A DNA stretch of 43,845 nucleotides from Verrucomicrobiota bacterium (GTDB taxonomy: Bacteria > Verrucomicrobiota > Verrucomicrobiia > Verrucomicrobiales > Akkermansiaceae), in assembly GCA_030835305.1 (NCBI GenBank), contig JAURPJ010000001.1, forward strand, positions 1-43,845, in the 5' to 3' direction. How positions within the stretch are numbered: the first letter of the stretch is position 1; every line of letters starts with the position of its first letter. Positions 8,878 to 17,899 of the stretch are shown piece after piece. The position numbers and the translations under genes are program-made. The notes beneath the pieces were generated by a model that did no database searches, had not been told where the DNA came from, and saw only the letters and a list, made by a program, of their open reading frames with translations.

Positions 8878-10025
8878 CGTTTCAAAAGAGCTTGGAGTTT
8901 TTGTGCCACTCTCACGAGATGGCCGGGATCTTTGGGAGGATCAATAGTGAGAGCTTCGGCCACGTCAGCGCGTGTCAAACCGGACTGTTCAGCCAAACGA
9001 TCGTAAAGGGTTTCAGGATCTCCCTGGTTTTCTATTTCAAGCTGAAGCTGAAGTGGGCGCAGGAGATGTTGAAGCTGACCCGTTCGCCATAGGAACCGGG
9101 CCGAAGTGGTGAGCGCCTTCCCGTAGGCTTGTTGCTTGATCGCGTTGTCACGGAGGATGGGGCCAAAGCGCGGAACGCGCATCCAGAGCCAGGCGAAAAG
9201 TAAAATCAATCCGCCAATCACGACCATTCGGCCTTCCTTCCAAATCAGCCCGAAGAACGAGGTCGTCGAACCGTAAAGAAAGACAATTTTGCCGCCCCCA
9301 CCATATTCCCCGGCCAAATGATCCAGGAATCCAGCGTGATCTGCGCGCGCCAGATAAGGATTCCGAAATGGTCTGGCGTGCGCGAGCACCATCACTTCAC
9401 CGGCTCCGTAGCTCGTCCCCACCATGCGGGAACTCCCGTCATTATCGGAAATCCAATCCCAGCCATTCTCAATTTCCAGACCAACCTCACCTTCAAACTC
9501 AAGATGGTGCCCACCCCACTCTTCCCTGGTTTTTACCAGCTCCCAAAATCGGGAGAGAGGCCCTTCGCGGTCTGAATCCTCCTCCGCAGGTTGATAGGAG
9601 TAATAAGTCGAGGAGATCTCCAACTGATCAAAGACGTGGTCCAAACCGGTGAAATCCCCCTTTTCGGGAGCGCCCATTCCGGAATCAGGTGTCGTAAAGT
9701 CGTTCCTCTCAGGCTCTCCACCTTCGACCGTAAGGACAAGATTTCCGCCATTGGCGACCCAATCCAATACCCGGATCCCCATCCCCTTCGTCTGGAGAAA
9801 CGACCCCGGCAAAATAATCACCCGCGTTTCAAAATCGTAATTCGACCACGTCCGCGAGCTTTCGACATCCCACCCCTGCTGATCGAGATACTTCTCAGCG
9901 GCGAGGTAGGGATTGACGCGGGCCTGCCCGGTGTAGCCCAGAGGTATTTCACCCACCTTGCGACGGTCTCCCTTCTGATCACAACCCGCCAACAAGAAAA
10001 GACTGACGAGAACAAACCACCTCAT
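8874..10025 (-). CDS. DUF4350-type lipoprotein/membrane protein of the MoxR operon
   Basis: The 383-residue protein begins with a lipoprotein signal peptide (MRWFVLVSLFLLAGC, lipidated C15). An alpha/beta region (about 25-250) resembles DUF4350, a degenerate glutamine-amidotransferase-like fold: VNPYLAAEKYLDQQGWDVE, then VIILPGSFLQT and VLDWVANGGNLVLTVEGGE. A membrane segment lies at about 264-283 (VVIGGLILLFAWLWMR), and a cytoplasmic helical tail ends in LVRVAQKLQALLKR. The enzymatic Cys-His of true amidotransferases is not evident. It overlaps both neighbours by ATGA (10022-10025 and 8874-8877). This is the usual position of DUF4350 genes between the DUF4129 and moxR genes in such clusters. 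Confidence 0.8.
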   Translation of the reverse strand: MRWFVLVSLFLLAGCDQKGDRRKVGEIPLGYTGQARVNPYLAAEKYLDQQGWDVESSRTWSNYDFETRVIILPGSFLQTKGMGIRVLDWVANGGNLVLTVEGGEPERNDFTTPDSGMGAPEKGDFTGLDHVFDQLEISSTYYSYQPAEEDSDREGPLSRFWELVKTREEWGGHHLEFEGEVGLEIENGWDWISDNDGSSRMVGTSYGAGEVMVLAHARPFRNPYLARADHAGFLDHLAGEYGGGGKIVFLYGSTTSFFGLIWKEGRMVVIGGLILLFAWLWMRVPRFGPILRDNAIKQQAYGKALTTSARFLWRTGQLQHLLRPLQLQLEIENQGDPETLYDRLAEQSGLTRADVAEALTIDPPKDPGHLVRVAQKLQALLKR

Positions 10026-11551
10026 GGCCTCCTCCTTTCCTGGAAAGGCCAGTTACTCCAAAGCTCATTAATTGTCTCCTCGTTGGGACGGCGACGCGCG
10101 TAGGCCTGCGAAATCCAGGCATTGGTCAAAAGTTTAAAGTAAGAAGCATTTGCGACCTCTCCTTTGGAAGAGACCCTGCGCAGGCAATCCATCTCGGTAT
10201 CACTCTCCTCGATCTCCACCAACTGACGGGTCACGAGCGAAGAAATGGCTCCCCGATAAAGAAGTCCAAGAGCCTCCTGATACTGCCCGTCCTCCCAAAG
10301 CTTGCGAGCCTCCGCAGGCAGATTAGAGGGCAGCTTTTCGGGTTCCACATTCATTCCCGCGATGGTGGTTACCTTCTTGCGTTCCTCTGCGGACTCTTTG
10401 GGACCGCCTCTGAAAGCGTGCAGATTATTGACAATCACCCAGATCAATACAGCAATGGCGGCAATGACGATAACCCAAAAAAGAAGATGCCCAATCCCTG
10501 CAAAAGCTCCTGGATTTACACTGGAAATCGAGTCGCTCACTGAGTCGCGGGACTCACTCTCTTCTTCATAAATCTCACGGGTGCGCACCTCAAATTCCTC
10601 CTGCTCCAAGACCCGCTGAGCCTCTTGATTGGCTTCCACCCGCGTCGATGAACCCAAGATCACCAGCCCAAAAAAAATGAGTCCCAGCCTTTGTCCCAGG
10701 CCTTTAAACTTAAGCTCAATGTCCCACCCTTCGGTCCAGGTTCGTGTGTTCACATAAAGCCCGAATCCAGCTCCGGTGTAAAACCAAGTCACGACGGAAA
10801 CCGCATTCAAATAGAATACTCCAAACAAGACCAACATCCAATTGGGGAGCAAGTCGGCATCTCCTTCAAAAAAGGCCTCCAAGGTCAAAAACTGGTCCAC
10901 TTCCACACCCTCCGGCAACATCATAAGGGCGAAATACACCTGACTTCCAAAGAGGAGAATCTCCATCAAAAGACAAATGAAAGTCAGCCCCACCGCCGAG
11001 CTCGCACTACGATACGAGAGGATCTGATAACGGGCTTTGTAGCGTGCGCCCTCCAATCCTTCCAGATAACGAATTGGTAACACTAAAGACCGAGTCAACG
11101 GCGAACGGTAAAACAAAAGCCCGATCACGACACACCAGAAGAGCACCGCTAAACCTGCCTTCGCGCTCACATCTTCACCATCATCCGAATGGAGAAACCA
11201 GCCCATGGCGGTCAGAATCAATCCAATCAGAACCAGTCCCTTATTTTTATTCAACTCCTTCGGAAGCACTTTCATGGTTTCCCGCCAGGTTGGATTTTCC
11301 CCAAAAAGACTCCGGCTCAGAGGATGAAGCGCGACACGTTCCCAAATCGGCTTTAACCACCAAATCAGAAACATGCCCCAGCCCACCGATTGATAGCAGA
11401 TTACCAAAATTAGAATCCCAAGCGGAAACACCGAGGCCATCCAACCCTTGAGAAGCGAAACGGCATACTCGCCCGTCAAACGAACCCCCAGATCAATGGC
11501 TTCCCACTGGGTACGGGGCCGGATCTCCGCCGTCACTTTTTCAAGTTCCAC
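10022..11551 (-). CDS. Multispanning membrane protein with C-terminal DUF4129 domain
   Basis: The 509-residue protein has about six or seven hydrophobic segments: near 35-60, 105-120, 130-147, 190-212, 240-265, 288-303 and 358-380. An acidic linker (EEEFEVRTREIYEEESES) precedes the last membrane segment. The C-terminal cytoplasmic region (about 410-505) fits DUF4129: KLWEDGQYQEALGLLYRGAI, then EMDCLRRV and NAWISQAYARRRPNEE. DUF4129 proteins accompany MoxR/DUF58 modules but have no known activity. The start overlaps the upstream spoIIM-like gene by 11 bp, and the stop overlaps the DUF4350 start by ATGA. Confidence 0.82.
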   Translation of the reverse strand: MELEKVTAEIRPRTQWEAIDLGVRLTGEYAVSLLKGWMASVFPLGILILVICYQSVGWGMFLIWWLKPIWERVALHPLSRSLFGENPTWRETMKVLPKELNKNKGLVLIGLILTAMGWFLHSDDGEDVSAKAGLAVLFWCVVIGLLFYRSPLTRSLVLPIRYLEGLEGARYKARYQILSYRSASSAVGLTFICLLMEILLFGSQVYFALMMLPEGVEVDQFLTLEAFFEGDADLLPNWMLVLFGVFYLNAVSVVTWFYTGAGFGLYVNTRTWTEGWDIELKFKGLGQRLGLIFFGLVILGSSTRVEANQEAQRVLEQEEFEVRTREIYEEESESRDSVSDSISSVNPGAFAGIGHLLFWVIVIAAIAVLIWVIVNNLHAFRGGPKESAEERKKVTTIAGMNVEPEKLPSNLPAEARKLWEDGQYQEALGLLYRGAISSLVTRQLVEIEESDTEMDCLRRVSSKGEVANASYFKLLTNAWISQAYARRRPNEETINELWSNWPFQERRRP

Positions 11552-12509
11552 GATACCCCCTCCCTACAAAAACAAAGTAAAAAAGGAGCAGAACCCAAAA
11601 AGCAATTCCCACCGTGTATTTGATGTTGGCAGCAATCGGCTGGGCCGACCAAAACCCCTCTACCACCGCAGCAAGGGCAGTCATGCACGCTCCACCGATA
11701 AGTAGGGGAAGTCCGTCCCGACCGGCGCGCGTCAACGCACCGCCCCGGCTCAATTGGCCGGGAGCCAACAGAGCGAAGCCCATTTTCAAGCCGGCCATTC
11801 CGACCACCAGCATTCCCAGAAGCTCGAACGAGGAATGGCCCGCCACAAATCTCCAAAGTAGTTCTGGCTCCCCAGCATAATCCACATACCCGACCACCGC
11901 TCCAAAATAAAGTCCGTTGTAAATTAGAAAAAAGAGAGTCCCGATTCCAAAAAAGATTCCTCCCGCAAACAGCCGGAAATCAATCCCCACATTGTTGTTA
12001 ATGTAGTGGGCGAACATCATAAAATTCGACCCGTGTTCTTGTCGGAGGTGCTCCACACTGTCAGCATCCTTTCCATACATGCCCTCAATACTGGACATCG
12101 CCTCCGCTCCCAATAGAGCTTGCACCCATTCGATCTCCTTGTCCGCAGACCACCACATCGCAAAAAAGGGCAACCAAAACACAAACGACACAACTGCAAA
12201 AAGTTTCCATTCACGACGAAAAGACTTGGGAAAAGTACCCAGAAAAAAACGAATCGCTCCTTCACCAAATGCGCCCCTCTTGCGATGAATCTGACGATAA
12301 CCTCGAATCGCCAAACCATTCAACCGATCACAAATCCGATGCCCGAACATGCGATACTGCGCCAAGGACAGATCGTAGCATATTTTGCGAAATCGCGACG
12401 GAACCTCGTGACCATCCAGAGTTGGCTTCTTGCTTTCCGAACTCGCCAACTGCAATTCGAAGGTCTGCCATTCGGAGGCATTCTTGTTTTCAAATTCCTG
12501 TCGATTCAT
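11541..12509 (-). CDS. SpoIIM-like (DUF95) integral membrane protein
   Basis: The ATG at 12507-12509 (MNRQEFENKN) is chosen, giving 322 residues. It forms an ATGA overlap with the upstream RDD gene stop, whereas a longer frame from 12626 would overlap that gene by about 120 bp. A soluble N-terminal helical part (about 1-120) is followed by membrane segments: FAVVSFVFWLPFFAMWW, IFFGIGTLFFLIYNGLYFGA, a Gly/His loop (HSSFELLGMLVVGMAGLKMG), and a C-terminal pair. The FELLGM.. block with preceding HSS is typical of SpoIIM/DUF95 proteins. These occur widely in non-sporulating bacteria beside RDD and MoxR genes, so the name does not imply sporulation. Confidence 0.85.
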   Translation of the reverse strand: MNRQEFENKNASEWQTFELQLASSESKKPTLDGHEVPSRFRKICYDLSLAQYRMFGHRICDRLNGLAIRGYRQIHRKRGAFGEGAIRFFLGTFPKSFRREWKLFAVVSFVFWLPFFAMWWSADKEIEWVQALLGAEAMSSIEGMYGKDADSVEHLRQEHGSNFMMFAHYINNNVGIDFRLFAGGIFFGIGTLFFLIYNGLYFGAVVGYVDYAGEPELLWRFVAGHSSFELLGMLVVGMAGLKMGFALLAPGQLSRGGALTRAGRDGLPLLIGGACMTALAAVVEGFWSAQPIAANIKYTVGIAFWVLLLFYFVFVGRGYRGT

Positions 12510-13216
12510 CGTTGCTCCTCCAGCCAGTGTGCCATTCCCATGAGTTTTGAAACGCCCTTGGGCCCGACTTCGCCCGTCATTTTTTCGAGATGATTGGCCA
12601 ACTCCATTCGACGCGCTTCGGACCATCCGCCGCTTCGGTAACGAAAAGAAAGAACCGCCGCTTCCTCTTCCCGGCTCAGGATCAAATTAACCGGAACCTT
12701 TTCCAACGGAGGAGGCCCGGGGATGACCGGGTCGATGCGAGGCTTCGAATAGACCACAAGAGTCCCCGCAGCCAGATCTCCCAGCCTTTGGAATCGCGGA
12801 TTGAAAAACACAATCAGCGAAGCAAACGGAATCAGCAACTCCACCCCCCTGATGAAGTTTCGGGTCATCGAAGCGCCCATCGCAATTCCTCCTCCGGCTT
12901 CATTGACGACCCGTAACCCGAACGCCCTCTTGCCGATTGTCGCCCCCCAAGGGCTAATCTCAAAGAACACGTGGTAGAACCACCAGATCAAAAAGAAGGA
13001 GAAGAGGAAAATTCCCTGCGAAACGTTGCCCCCCATCACCGGGAAGATCAGATTAAAGCCAACACTCAAAATAATAAGGGCAATCATTTCGATCACCAGA
13101 TCAAGGATCCACGCGACCAGGCGCAAAAAAGGCCCTGCAGTCCGGAGATGGATCTCCATCCCCTCGGCGAGTTCCACCGTCTGCAGTGTGTCGATGCGCC
13201 GTTTGAGACCTGCCAT
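12506..13216 (-). CDS. RDD family membrane protein
   Basis: The 236-residue protein has the RDD arrangement. The first membrane helix follows RLVAWILDLVIEM (Arg and Asp in helix 1), the second is IFLFSFFLIWWFYHVFFEI, and then comes the family segment GATIGKRAFGLRVVNEAGG. A third hydrophobic segment is LLIPFASLIVFF with RFQRLGDLAAGTLVV. A C-terminal soluble tail of about 75 residues follows. RDD proteins are thought to be membrane components, some with ion-transport roles; the role here is unknown. It is the first gene of the MoxR operon. Its stop codon overlaps the spoIIM-like start. The 50 bp upstream to purU contain no gene. Confidence 0.88.
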   Translation of the reverse strand: MAGLKRRIDTLQTVELAEGMEIHLRTAGPFLRLVAWILDLVIEMIALIILSVGFNLIFPVMGGNVSQGIFLFSFFLIWWFYHVFFEISPWGATIGKRAFGLRVVNEAGGGIAMGASMTRNFIRGVELLIPFASLIVFFNPRFQRLGDLAAGTLVVYSKPRIDPVIPGPPPLEKVPVNLILSREEEAAVLSFRYRSGGWSEARRMELANHLEKMTGEVGPKGVSKLMGMAHWLEEQR

Positions 13217-13266
13217 CTGAGCTGTAACAGAGGTTAACGGGCCAAAACCGGAGGTAAAGCTCCCAT

Positions 13267-14121
13267 TTAGTCAGGAAAAACAATCGCCCTCTTTCCATCG
13301 ATAATCGTGCGGTCATGCACGTGGTAGCGAATTCCCCGCGCAAGGGCCGACCTCTCGCAATCGCGACCCAGACGAACCAAATCAAGCACACTGTGGTGAT
13401 GCTGAACCCGCTCAACCTCCTGCTCGATAATTGGCCCGGCATCGAGCTCCCCGGTCACGTAGTGACAGGTCGCTCCAATAAACTTCACTCCGCGTTCATA
13501 AGCCTGCCGATAGGGGTTGGCCCCGATGAAAGCCGGAAGAAAGCTGTGATGGATATTAATCATCCTACCGCTGTATTTCTCACACATCCACGGCGGCATG
13601 ATCTGCATAAACCGAGCCAACACCACCAACTCCACATCCTGATCCACAAGCAATGATTCGATTTCCCGAAACCCGGCTTCCTTGTCCTCCTCCATGTCGA
13701 TGTGATGGAAGGGCAGCCCCGCGTTCTCGGCAATCTTCTCACAATCCGCCCGATTCCCAATCACCGAAGTGATCTCGATCGGCATCTCGCCAAGTTTGGT
13801 GCGCCAAAGAATCTCGTTTAGGCAATGATCGGTCTTGGTCACCAAAACCGCCGTCCGCATTTTGTAGGGTAGCCGACGAAAATGCCAATCAGCCTTGATA
13901 GCCCTCCCCAACACCTCAAAACCCGCGATGAAATCCTCAATCGAAACCTCAAGGCTCCCGGTATCAATCTCGAGGCGCGCATAAAAGATGCCGCGCTTTT
14001 GCTCAATAAACTGGTTAAACTCGACCAGGTTTGCACTAAATTCTGAAGCATGAGTGGCGATCCGCGCCACCAAGCCATGCTTGTCGGGACAGGTGAGTTT
14101 AAGAATGAGACCTTCGCGCAT
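13267..14121 (-). CDS. purU: Formyltetrahydrofolate deformylase
   Basis: The 284-residue protein combines an N-terminal ACT domain (1 to about 85, beginning LILKLTCPDKHGLVARIA) with a formyltransferase-like catalytic domain. The catalytic triad positions are N189 and H191 in INIHHSFLP and D227 in ELDAGP. It hydrolyses 10-formyl-THF to THF and formate, balancing one-carbon pools and supplying formate for purine synthesis. The length matches E. coli PurU (280). The start ATG at 14119-14121 sits directly after a short hairpin (see the separate entry). It is followed 50 bp later by the RDD gene on the same strand. Confidence 0.95.
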   Translation of the reverse strand: MREGLILKLTCPDKHGLVARIATHASEFSANLVEFNQFIEQKRGIFYARLEIDTGSLEVSIEDFIAGFEVLGRAIKADWHFRRLPYKMRTAVLVTKTDHCLNEILWRTKLGEMPIEITSVIGNRADCEKIAENAGLPFHHIDMEEDKEAGFREIESLLVDQDVELVVLARFMQIMPPWMCEKYSGRMINIHHSFLPAFIGANPYRQAYERGVKFIGATCHYVTGELDAGPIIEQEVERVQHHHSVLDLVRLGRDCERSALARGIRYHVHDRTIIDGKRAIVFPD

Positions 14122-14146
14122 GGGTGCTCAATGCACCAATACCCTC
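14122..14146 (-). promoter_or_regulatory. purU ribosome-binding site with hairpin abutting the start codon
   Basis: On the minus strand a GAGGG sequence (14146-14142) lies 20 nt before the purU ATG, too far for a normal Shine-Dalgarno. Between them is a perfect 5-bp hairpin, GGTGC-ATTGA-GCACC (14137-14123). If folded, it would reduce the effective spacing to 5 nt. This is structure seen directly; the bridging role is inference. Confidence 0.4.
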
Positions 14147-14242
14147 AAAAACTCAAGCAAGACAACTAGAAACCGGCTGCACAGAACTCTTCCGCCCACG
14201 CCATCTACTGCCAAGCAAGGCGGAACATCGTGTTCAACCCCA

Positions 14243-15136
14243 TCAAGCAAACTCCTTCACATGCGCCTTGGCGATCGCAAGGAAATCCTCCACAACTCCT
14301 TTCGGCCGCCCCTGATACATCGCCCCAATCACCAACGGGGGAAAGTCTTTCAGCACCAACGGCTTCACCCCTTTTGGAGAGGTTAAGCCCGGGATAAAGA
14401 TTCCAATTCCCACTCCAAATCCCCGCCCCACAAAATCACGCACCACATCGGTCGAGTTCACCTCCACCGAGACCGGCCAATTCACTTCGTTCCGATCAAA
14501 CTCTTTCTGGAAAACTTGCTGTAAAACCTCGTTGGGAGGCAGACCAATCAGGGGTTCCTTGCCGATCAATCCCGTCTTTGAATAAGGATCTTTTTCCACG
14601 AAATCCTTCCAGGACTTGGCTCTTGATTTTGAGGGAACCCACAGAACAGTGGGAATTTTCAACAAAGGCTCGCTCTTCAACCCCTCCGACATCTTGCCAC
14701 CAATCACCCCGATTGCGACATCAGCCTGCTGGGAAGTAACAAGCCCATGAACGTCCGACGGTGCTACCTCGCGCAGAGACAACTTTAGATTGGGCTCCTT
14801 CTTCTTTAGCGTTTCCAGGCAATCAGGAAGATGATTCCTCAGCGCCGATGCAGTCGCAGCGAGCCGTAAATGCCGGCCTTCCTCACCCCGCAACTTTTCC
14901 TCCAGTTCTCCCAGTCGGGAAAAAAACGGGTAAATGTAATCGTACAGCTCCTCCCCTGCCGGAGTGAGCGCGAAGGGACGGCGATTGAATAACTTGACTC
15001 CCAGCTTCTCCTCCAACTGGAGGATTTGGCCACTCACCGCCGGTTGTTGAATCCCGTAAGGCATCTTTCGCACCGCAGCAGTGATCCCTTCAAACTTTGC
15101 CACGAAGTAAAACAATTCAAGATGATGGATGTTCAT
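14243..15136 (-). CDS. LysR-family transcriptional regulator
   Basis: From the ATG at 15134-15136 the protein is 297 residues, the usual LysR length. This start is preferred because MNIHHLELFYFVAKF aligns with LysR N-termini; a frame from 15160 adds eight unlikely residues. Residues 1-60 form the winged helix-turn-helix, including QQPAVSGQILQLEEKLGVKLF and RRPFALTPAGEELYDY. The remainder is a two-lobed effector-binding domain (PTVLWVPSKSR ... FGVGIGIFIPG). The effector is unknown. It is divergent from the DUF2339 gene with a 97-bp intergenic region, the common arrangement for autoregulated LysR genes. Confidence 0.92.
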   Translation of the reverse strand: MNIHHLELFYFVAKFEGITAAVRKMPYGIQQPAVSGQILQLEEKLGVKLFNRRPFALTPAGEELYDYIYPFFSRLGELEEKLRGEEGRHLRLAATASALRNHLPDCLETLKKKEPNLKLSLREVAPSDVHGLVTSQQADVAIGVIGGKMSEGLKSEPLLKIPTVLWVPSKSRAKSWKDFVEKDPYSKTGLIGKEPLIGLPPNEVLQQVFQKEFDRNEVNWPVSVEVNSTDVVRDFVGRGFGVGIGIFIPGLTSPKGVKPLVLKDFPPLVIGAMYQGRPKGVVEDFLAIAKAHVKEFA

Positions 15137-15233
15137 TGGCGCAAATTCTACCCAGGTCATTCATCATTTCAATCAATGTTTTTAAACAAGATATCGATAC
15201 ACTAAAAATCCCCATCCCTGCCATTCTGCAGCC
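15137..15233. promoter_or_regulatory. Divergent LysR / DUF2339 intergenic region with TATCGATA palindrome
   Basis: This 97-bp spacer between two divergent starts is more AT-rich than the flanking genes. It contains the perfect 8-bp palindrome TATCGATA at 15192-15199, about 35 bp upstream of the DUF2339 ATG. LysR operators often contain dyads in such spacers, so this is a candidate operator. No -35/-10 pair stands out clearly. Confidence 0.35.
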
Positions 15234-17882
15234 ATGAACCCACTGGCTGACCGCGTTTCCTCCGTTGAGTGCGAACTTTCTCAACTCCAGGCCACTGCCA
15301 AACGATTGGCTGATACCGTCTCGGGCTTGAAAAAAGAAGTCATGAAAGAGGAGCTTACCGAAGCTCTTGCCCAGACCACCCCCACCAAAACGACACCTCC
15401 ACCCTTGCCGAAAGAATTCCCCGCAAGCATTGCCACCGAGACCAGGGAGATTGCCACCGAAGAAATCGACATCAAGCCCCCGGTTCCGGCACGGGTACGG
15501 GAAAAATCCGCAGGGCTGGAAATGCAACTCGGACGCGTTTGGTCCGTTCGACTCGGTATCGTTCTTCTTACCACCGGATTCGTATTCCTCAGCCGATACA
15601 CCTACGATGCCTTCATTCATAATCTCGGCCCCGGAGTTCGCCTCACCCTAATGTATCTTCTTTCCTTCCTCCTCACCGGAGCCGGCCTTTTTTGCGAACG
15701 CTGGAAAGAGAACCTTAAGAACTATGGCCGCATCGTTGCCGCCGGAGGCCTCGCCGCCTTTTATTACTGCGGATTCGCGGCACACAATGTCGAGTCGCTC
15801 AAAGTCATCGACAGTCCCGTAATCGCTTCGGTCGCCCTTACCATCAGCGCCGGAATCTTTTGCGCGATCTCTCTCTGGCGCGAGTCTCGTGTTATGCTGA
15901 GCACCAGCCTCGCACTCGCTTTCTACAGTGTATCGGTCAACCCCATCGGCTGGATGGCATGTTTTTCATCCGTTGTTTTGGCAGCCTTCGGCGTGGCTAT
16001 GATGATTCGCCATCGCTGGGTGGAAGTGGGATTTCTGGTATTGATTGGCAGCTACCTGTCCTTCATTTGGTGGCAATTTGCCATTGCCCAAAACACCAGT
16101 GAATCAACTCATTGGTTCCTCGCGGGATACTGGGTTTTATTTACGATCGCCGCCTGGGTCCCCCAGCGAGACATGAATGACAACACTCATGTCCTCTTCA
16201 GCGGGATCAACAATAGTGCCTTCTTCCTGCTGTTCTCATCCCGCCCCGTGATCGGGCAATGGATGGAAAACCATTGGATCTTTTGCTTTGCTTTTGGAGG
16301 CGCCCTCCTCGCGATCTCAGCCTTGTCAAAAAACAACTATCCGGAACGGTCGCGTCTTGTCCACCTCGTGAAAGGGATCGGTCTCATCACGCTTGGCTTG
16401 GCCCTTCTGCTGGATGGACATCAACTCTTCGTCGCCTTCCTCATCGAAGCTCTCGTCCTCATGGCCTTGAATTTGAAACATCCGCACCATCTCACTAAAT
16501 CAGTATCATGGGTCGTGGGCATCTTCTCTTGTCTTACCTTCTCGCACATCGAACTCTCCGGGGTCCATCCTATCATCTGGCTGTTCGCAGCCCTCGCGTG
16601 GCTCACCCTCGGCAACATCCATCGATGGACCGAGCGAAGAGAGATTGACGGAACCTTCCACCCGGGAGGAATCGGAGCTTCCATCATCTCGCTTGCGCTA
16701 CTCATCTTTGGCCTCATGGCAGATTGGGAAAAATTCGACCTTTCCCTGACCATCGCTCTCGCCGGAATGATCGCCACCGGTCTGGTCATCCTCAAACTTC
16801 CCCGACTTCACCTCTTCGACACCCTCTCGGTCTTCTCAGTCGCTGGATTCCTGGCTCTCGTAAACCTCCTCACGACGCCCGGCGTCGCCATCAATCTTCA
16901 ATTGCTTGGCGCGGCCATTGCGCTCCTGAGCTCAATTCCTCCTGCAATCGCGTGCCGGTTCATCGATAAAAAAGAGATCTCACAAGGTCTTCACATTTAT
17001 TCAGGCGGATTCCTGGGGCTCTCCCTTGCCTTCTTCTGGCAAGCTCTTATCGCAAGCAACCTCCCCGAGCTGACTATCGTGGCCATCGTCCTTGCGATCC
17101 CGGTCGCCGGAACCATAGTAGCCCGCTTCACCGGATTACTGGCACATATTCTTGTTCCATTCCTGATGTATCTCGGCCTGCTCAAATTGCTTCCCATGAG
17201 CGATGGCGCGCTCCTTCTCGGATTTTTCACGACGGCCGGGCACTTTGCCCTCGCAAAATCCAGCCGGCAATTGGAACAGGACACAGTCATTGAATCCTGC
17301 CTGTTCGTCTTGGCAGCGCTCTTTTGGGGAGCTTTTCTGTCGCAACTTACATCCCCCGCCCTCCCTCTTACAATCACTGCGATCGCGCTTTTGCTCACCA
17401 CCGGCTACTTCGTCAAACGTCTTGTCACTCCAATTGCCGCATCTTACTACGTCTTGGGGCTTACTTCAGCCTTTTGGAACGACTCCTCCTTTGAAATCTA
17501 TCTCTGTCTCGCCCTAACGCTTACCCTTCACTTATACCGCGCCTTTAAGGAATCGACCGACAAGCTGCCATGGATCGCGGTTCCCTCCCTTCTCGCGCTT
17601 TGGGCACAAATCACCATCGATGCAGACCCTCTTCCCTTTGCCGCAATCTGGGCTGCCAGCGGCACCATCATGCTCGTCACAGGGCTCTTCCTGAAAAGCC
17701 GCTGCTTCCGGCTCATCGGCCTGATCATCCTTGCCGCCAGCCTGGGGCACCTTATGTTAATCGACCTTGTCAAACTTGACCCTCTTCCACGGATCCTGAG
17801 CTTCATGACCCTCGGAGCCGGACTTCTCGGCCTCGGTTTTGTTTACAATCGCTGGCAAGATCGCTTGAAACAAATCCTTTAG
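15234..17882 (+). CDS. DUF2339 polytopic membrane protein
   Basis: The 882-residue protein starts with a short coiled coil (about 5-45, VECELSQLQATAKRLADTV), then a Pro/Thr-rich linker. From about residue 95 it has some twenty or more closely packed hydrophobic helices to the end. The segment GRVWSVRLGIVLLTTGFVFL matches the first membrane helix of DUF2339 proteins, a broadly distributed family of unknown function with large helix numbers. No catalytic motif is visible. It is divergent from the LysR gene and followed 17 bp later by dtd, so the two plus-strand genes are probably co-transcribed. Confidence 0.85.
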   Translation: MNPLADRVSSVECELSQLQATAKRLADTVSGLKKEVMKEELTEALAQTTPTKTTPPPLPKEFPASIATETREIATEEIDIKPPVPARVREKSAGLEMQLGRVWSVRLGIVLLTTGFVFLSRYTYDAFIHNLGPGVRLTLMYLLSFLLTGAGLFCERWKENLKNYGRIVAAGGLAAFYYCGFAAHNVESLKVIDSPVIASVALTISAGIFCAISLWRESRVMLSTSLALAFYSVSVNPIGWMACFSSVVLAAFGVAMMIRHRWVEVGFLVLIGSYLSFIWWQFAIAQNTSESTHWFLAGYWVLFTIAAWVPQRDMNDNTHVLFSGINNSAFFLLFSSRPVIGQWMENHWIFCFAFGGALLAISALSKNNYPERSRLVHLVKGIGLITLGLALLLDGHQLFVAFLIEALVLMALNLKHPHHLTKSVSWVVGIFSCLTFSHIELSGVHPIIWLFAALAWLTLGNIHRWTERREIDGTFHPGGIGASIISLALLIFGLMADWEKFDLSLTIALAGMIATGLVILKLPRLHLFDTLSVFSVAGFLALVNLLTTPGVAINLQLLGAAIALLSSIPPAIACRFIDKKEISQGLHIYSGGFLGLSLAFFWQALIASNLPELTIVAIVLAIPVAGTIVARFTGLLAHILVPFLMYLGLLKLLPMSDGALLLGFFTTAGHFALAKSSRQLEQDTVIESCLFVLAALFWGAFLSQLTSPALPLTITAIALLLTTGYFVKRLVTPIAASYYVLGLTSAFWNDSSFEIYLCLALTLTLHLYRAFKESTDKLPWIAVPSLLALWAQITIDADPLPFAAIWAASGTIMLVTGLFLKSRCFRLIGLIILAASLGHLMLIDLVKLDPLPRILSFMTLGAGLLGLGFVYNRWQDRLKQIL

Positions 17883-17899
17883 CGGAAAAGATCCCTGCC

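Noticed and set aside
12510-12626. Longer N-terminus for the SpoIIM-like protein
   Set aside because: It would overlap the RDD gene by about 120 bp. The ATG at 12509 gives the classical ATGA overlap and a sensible N-terminus.
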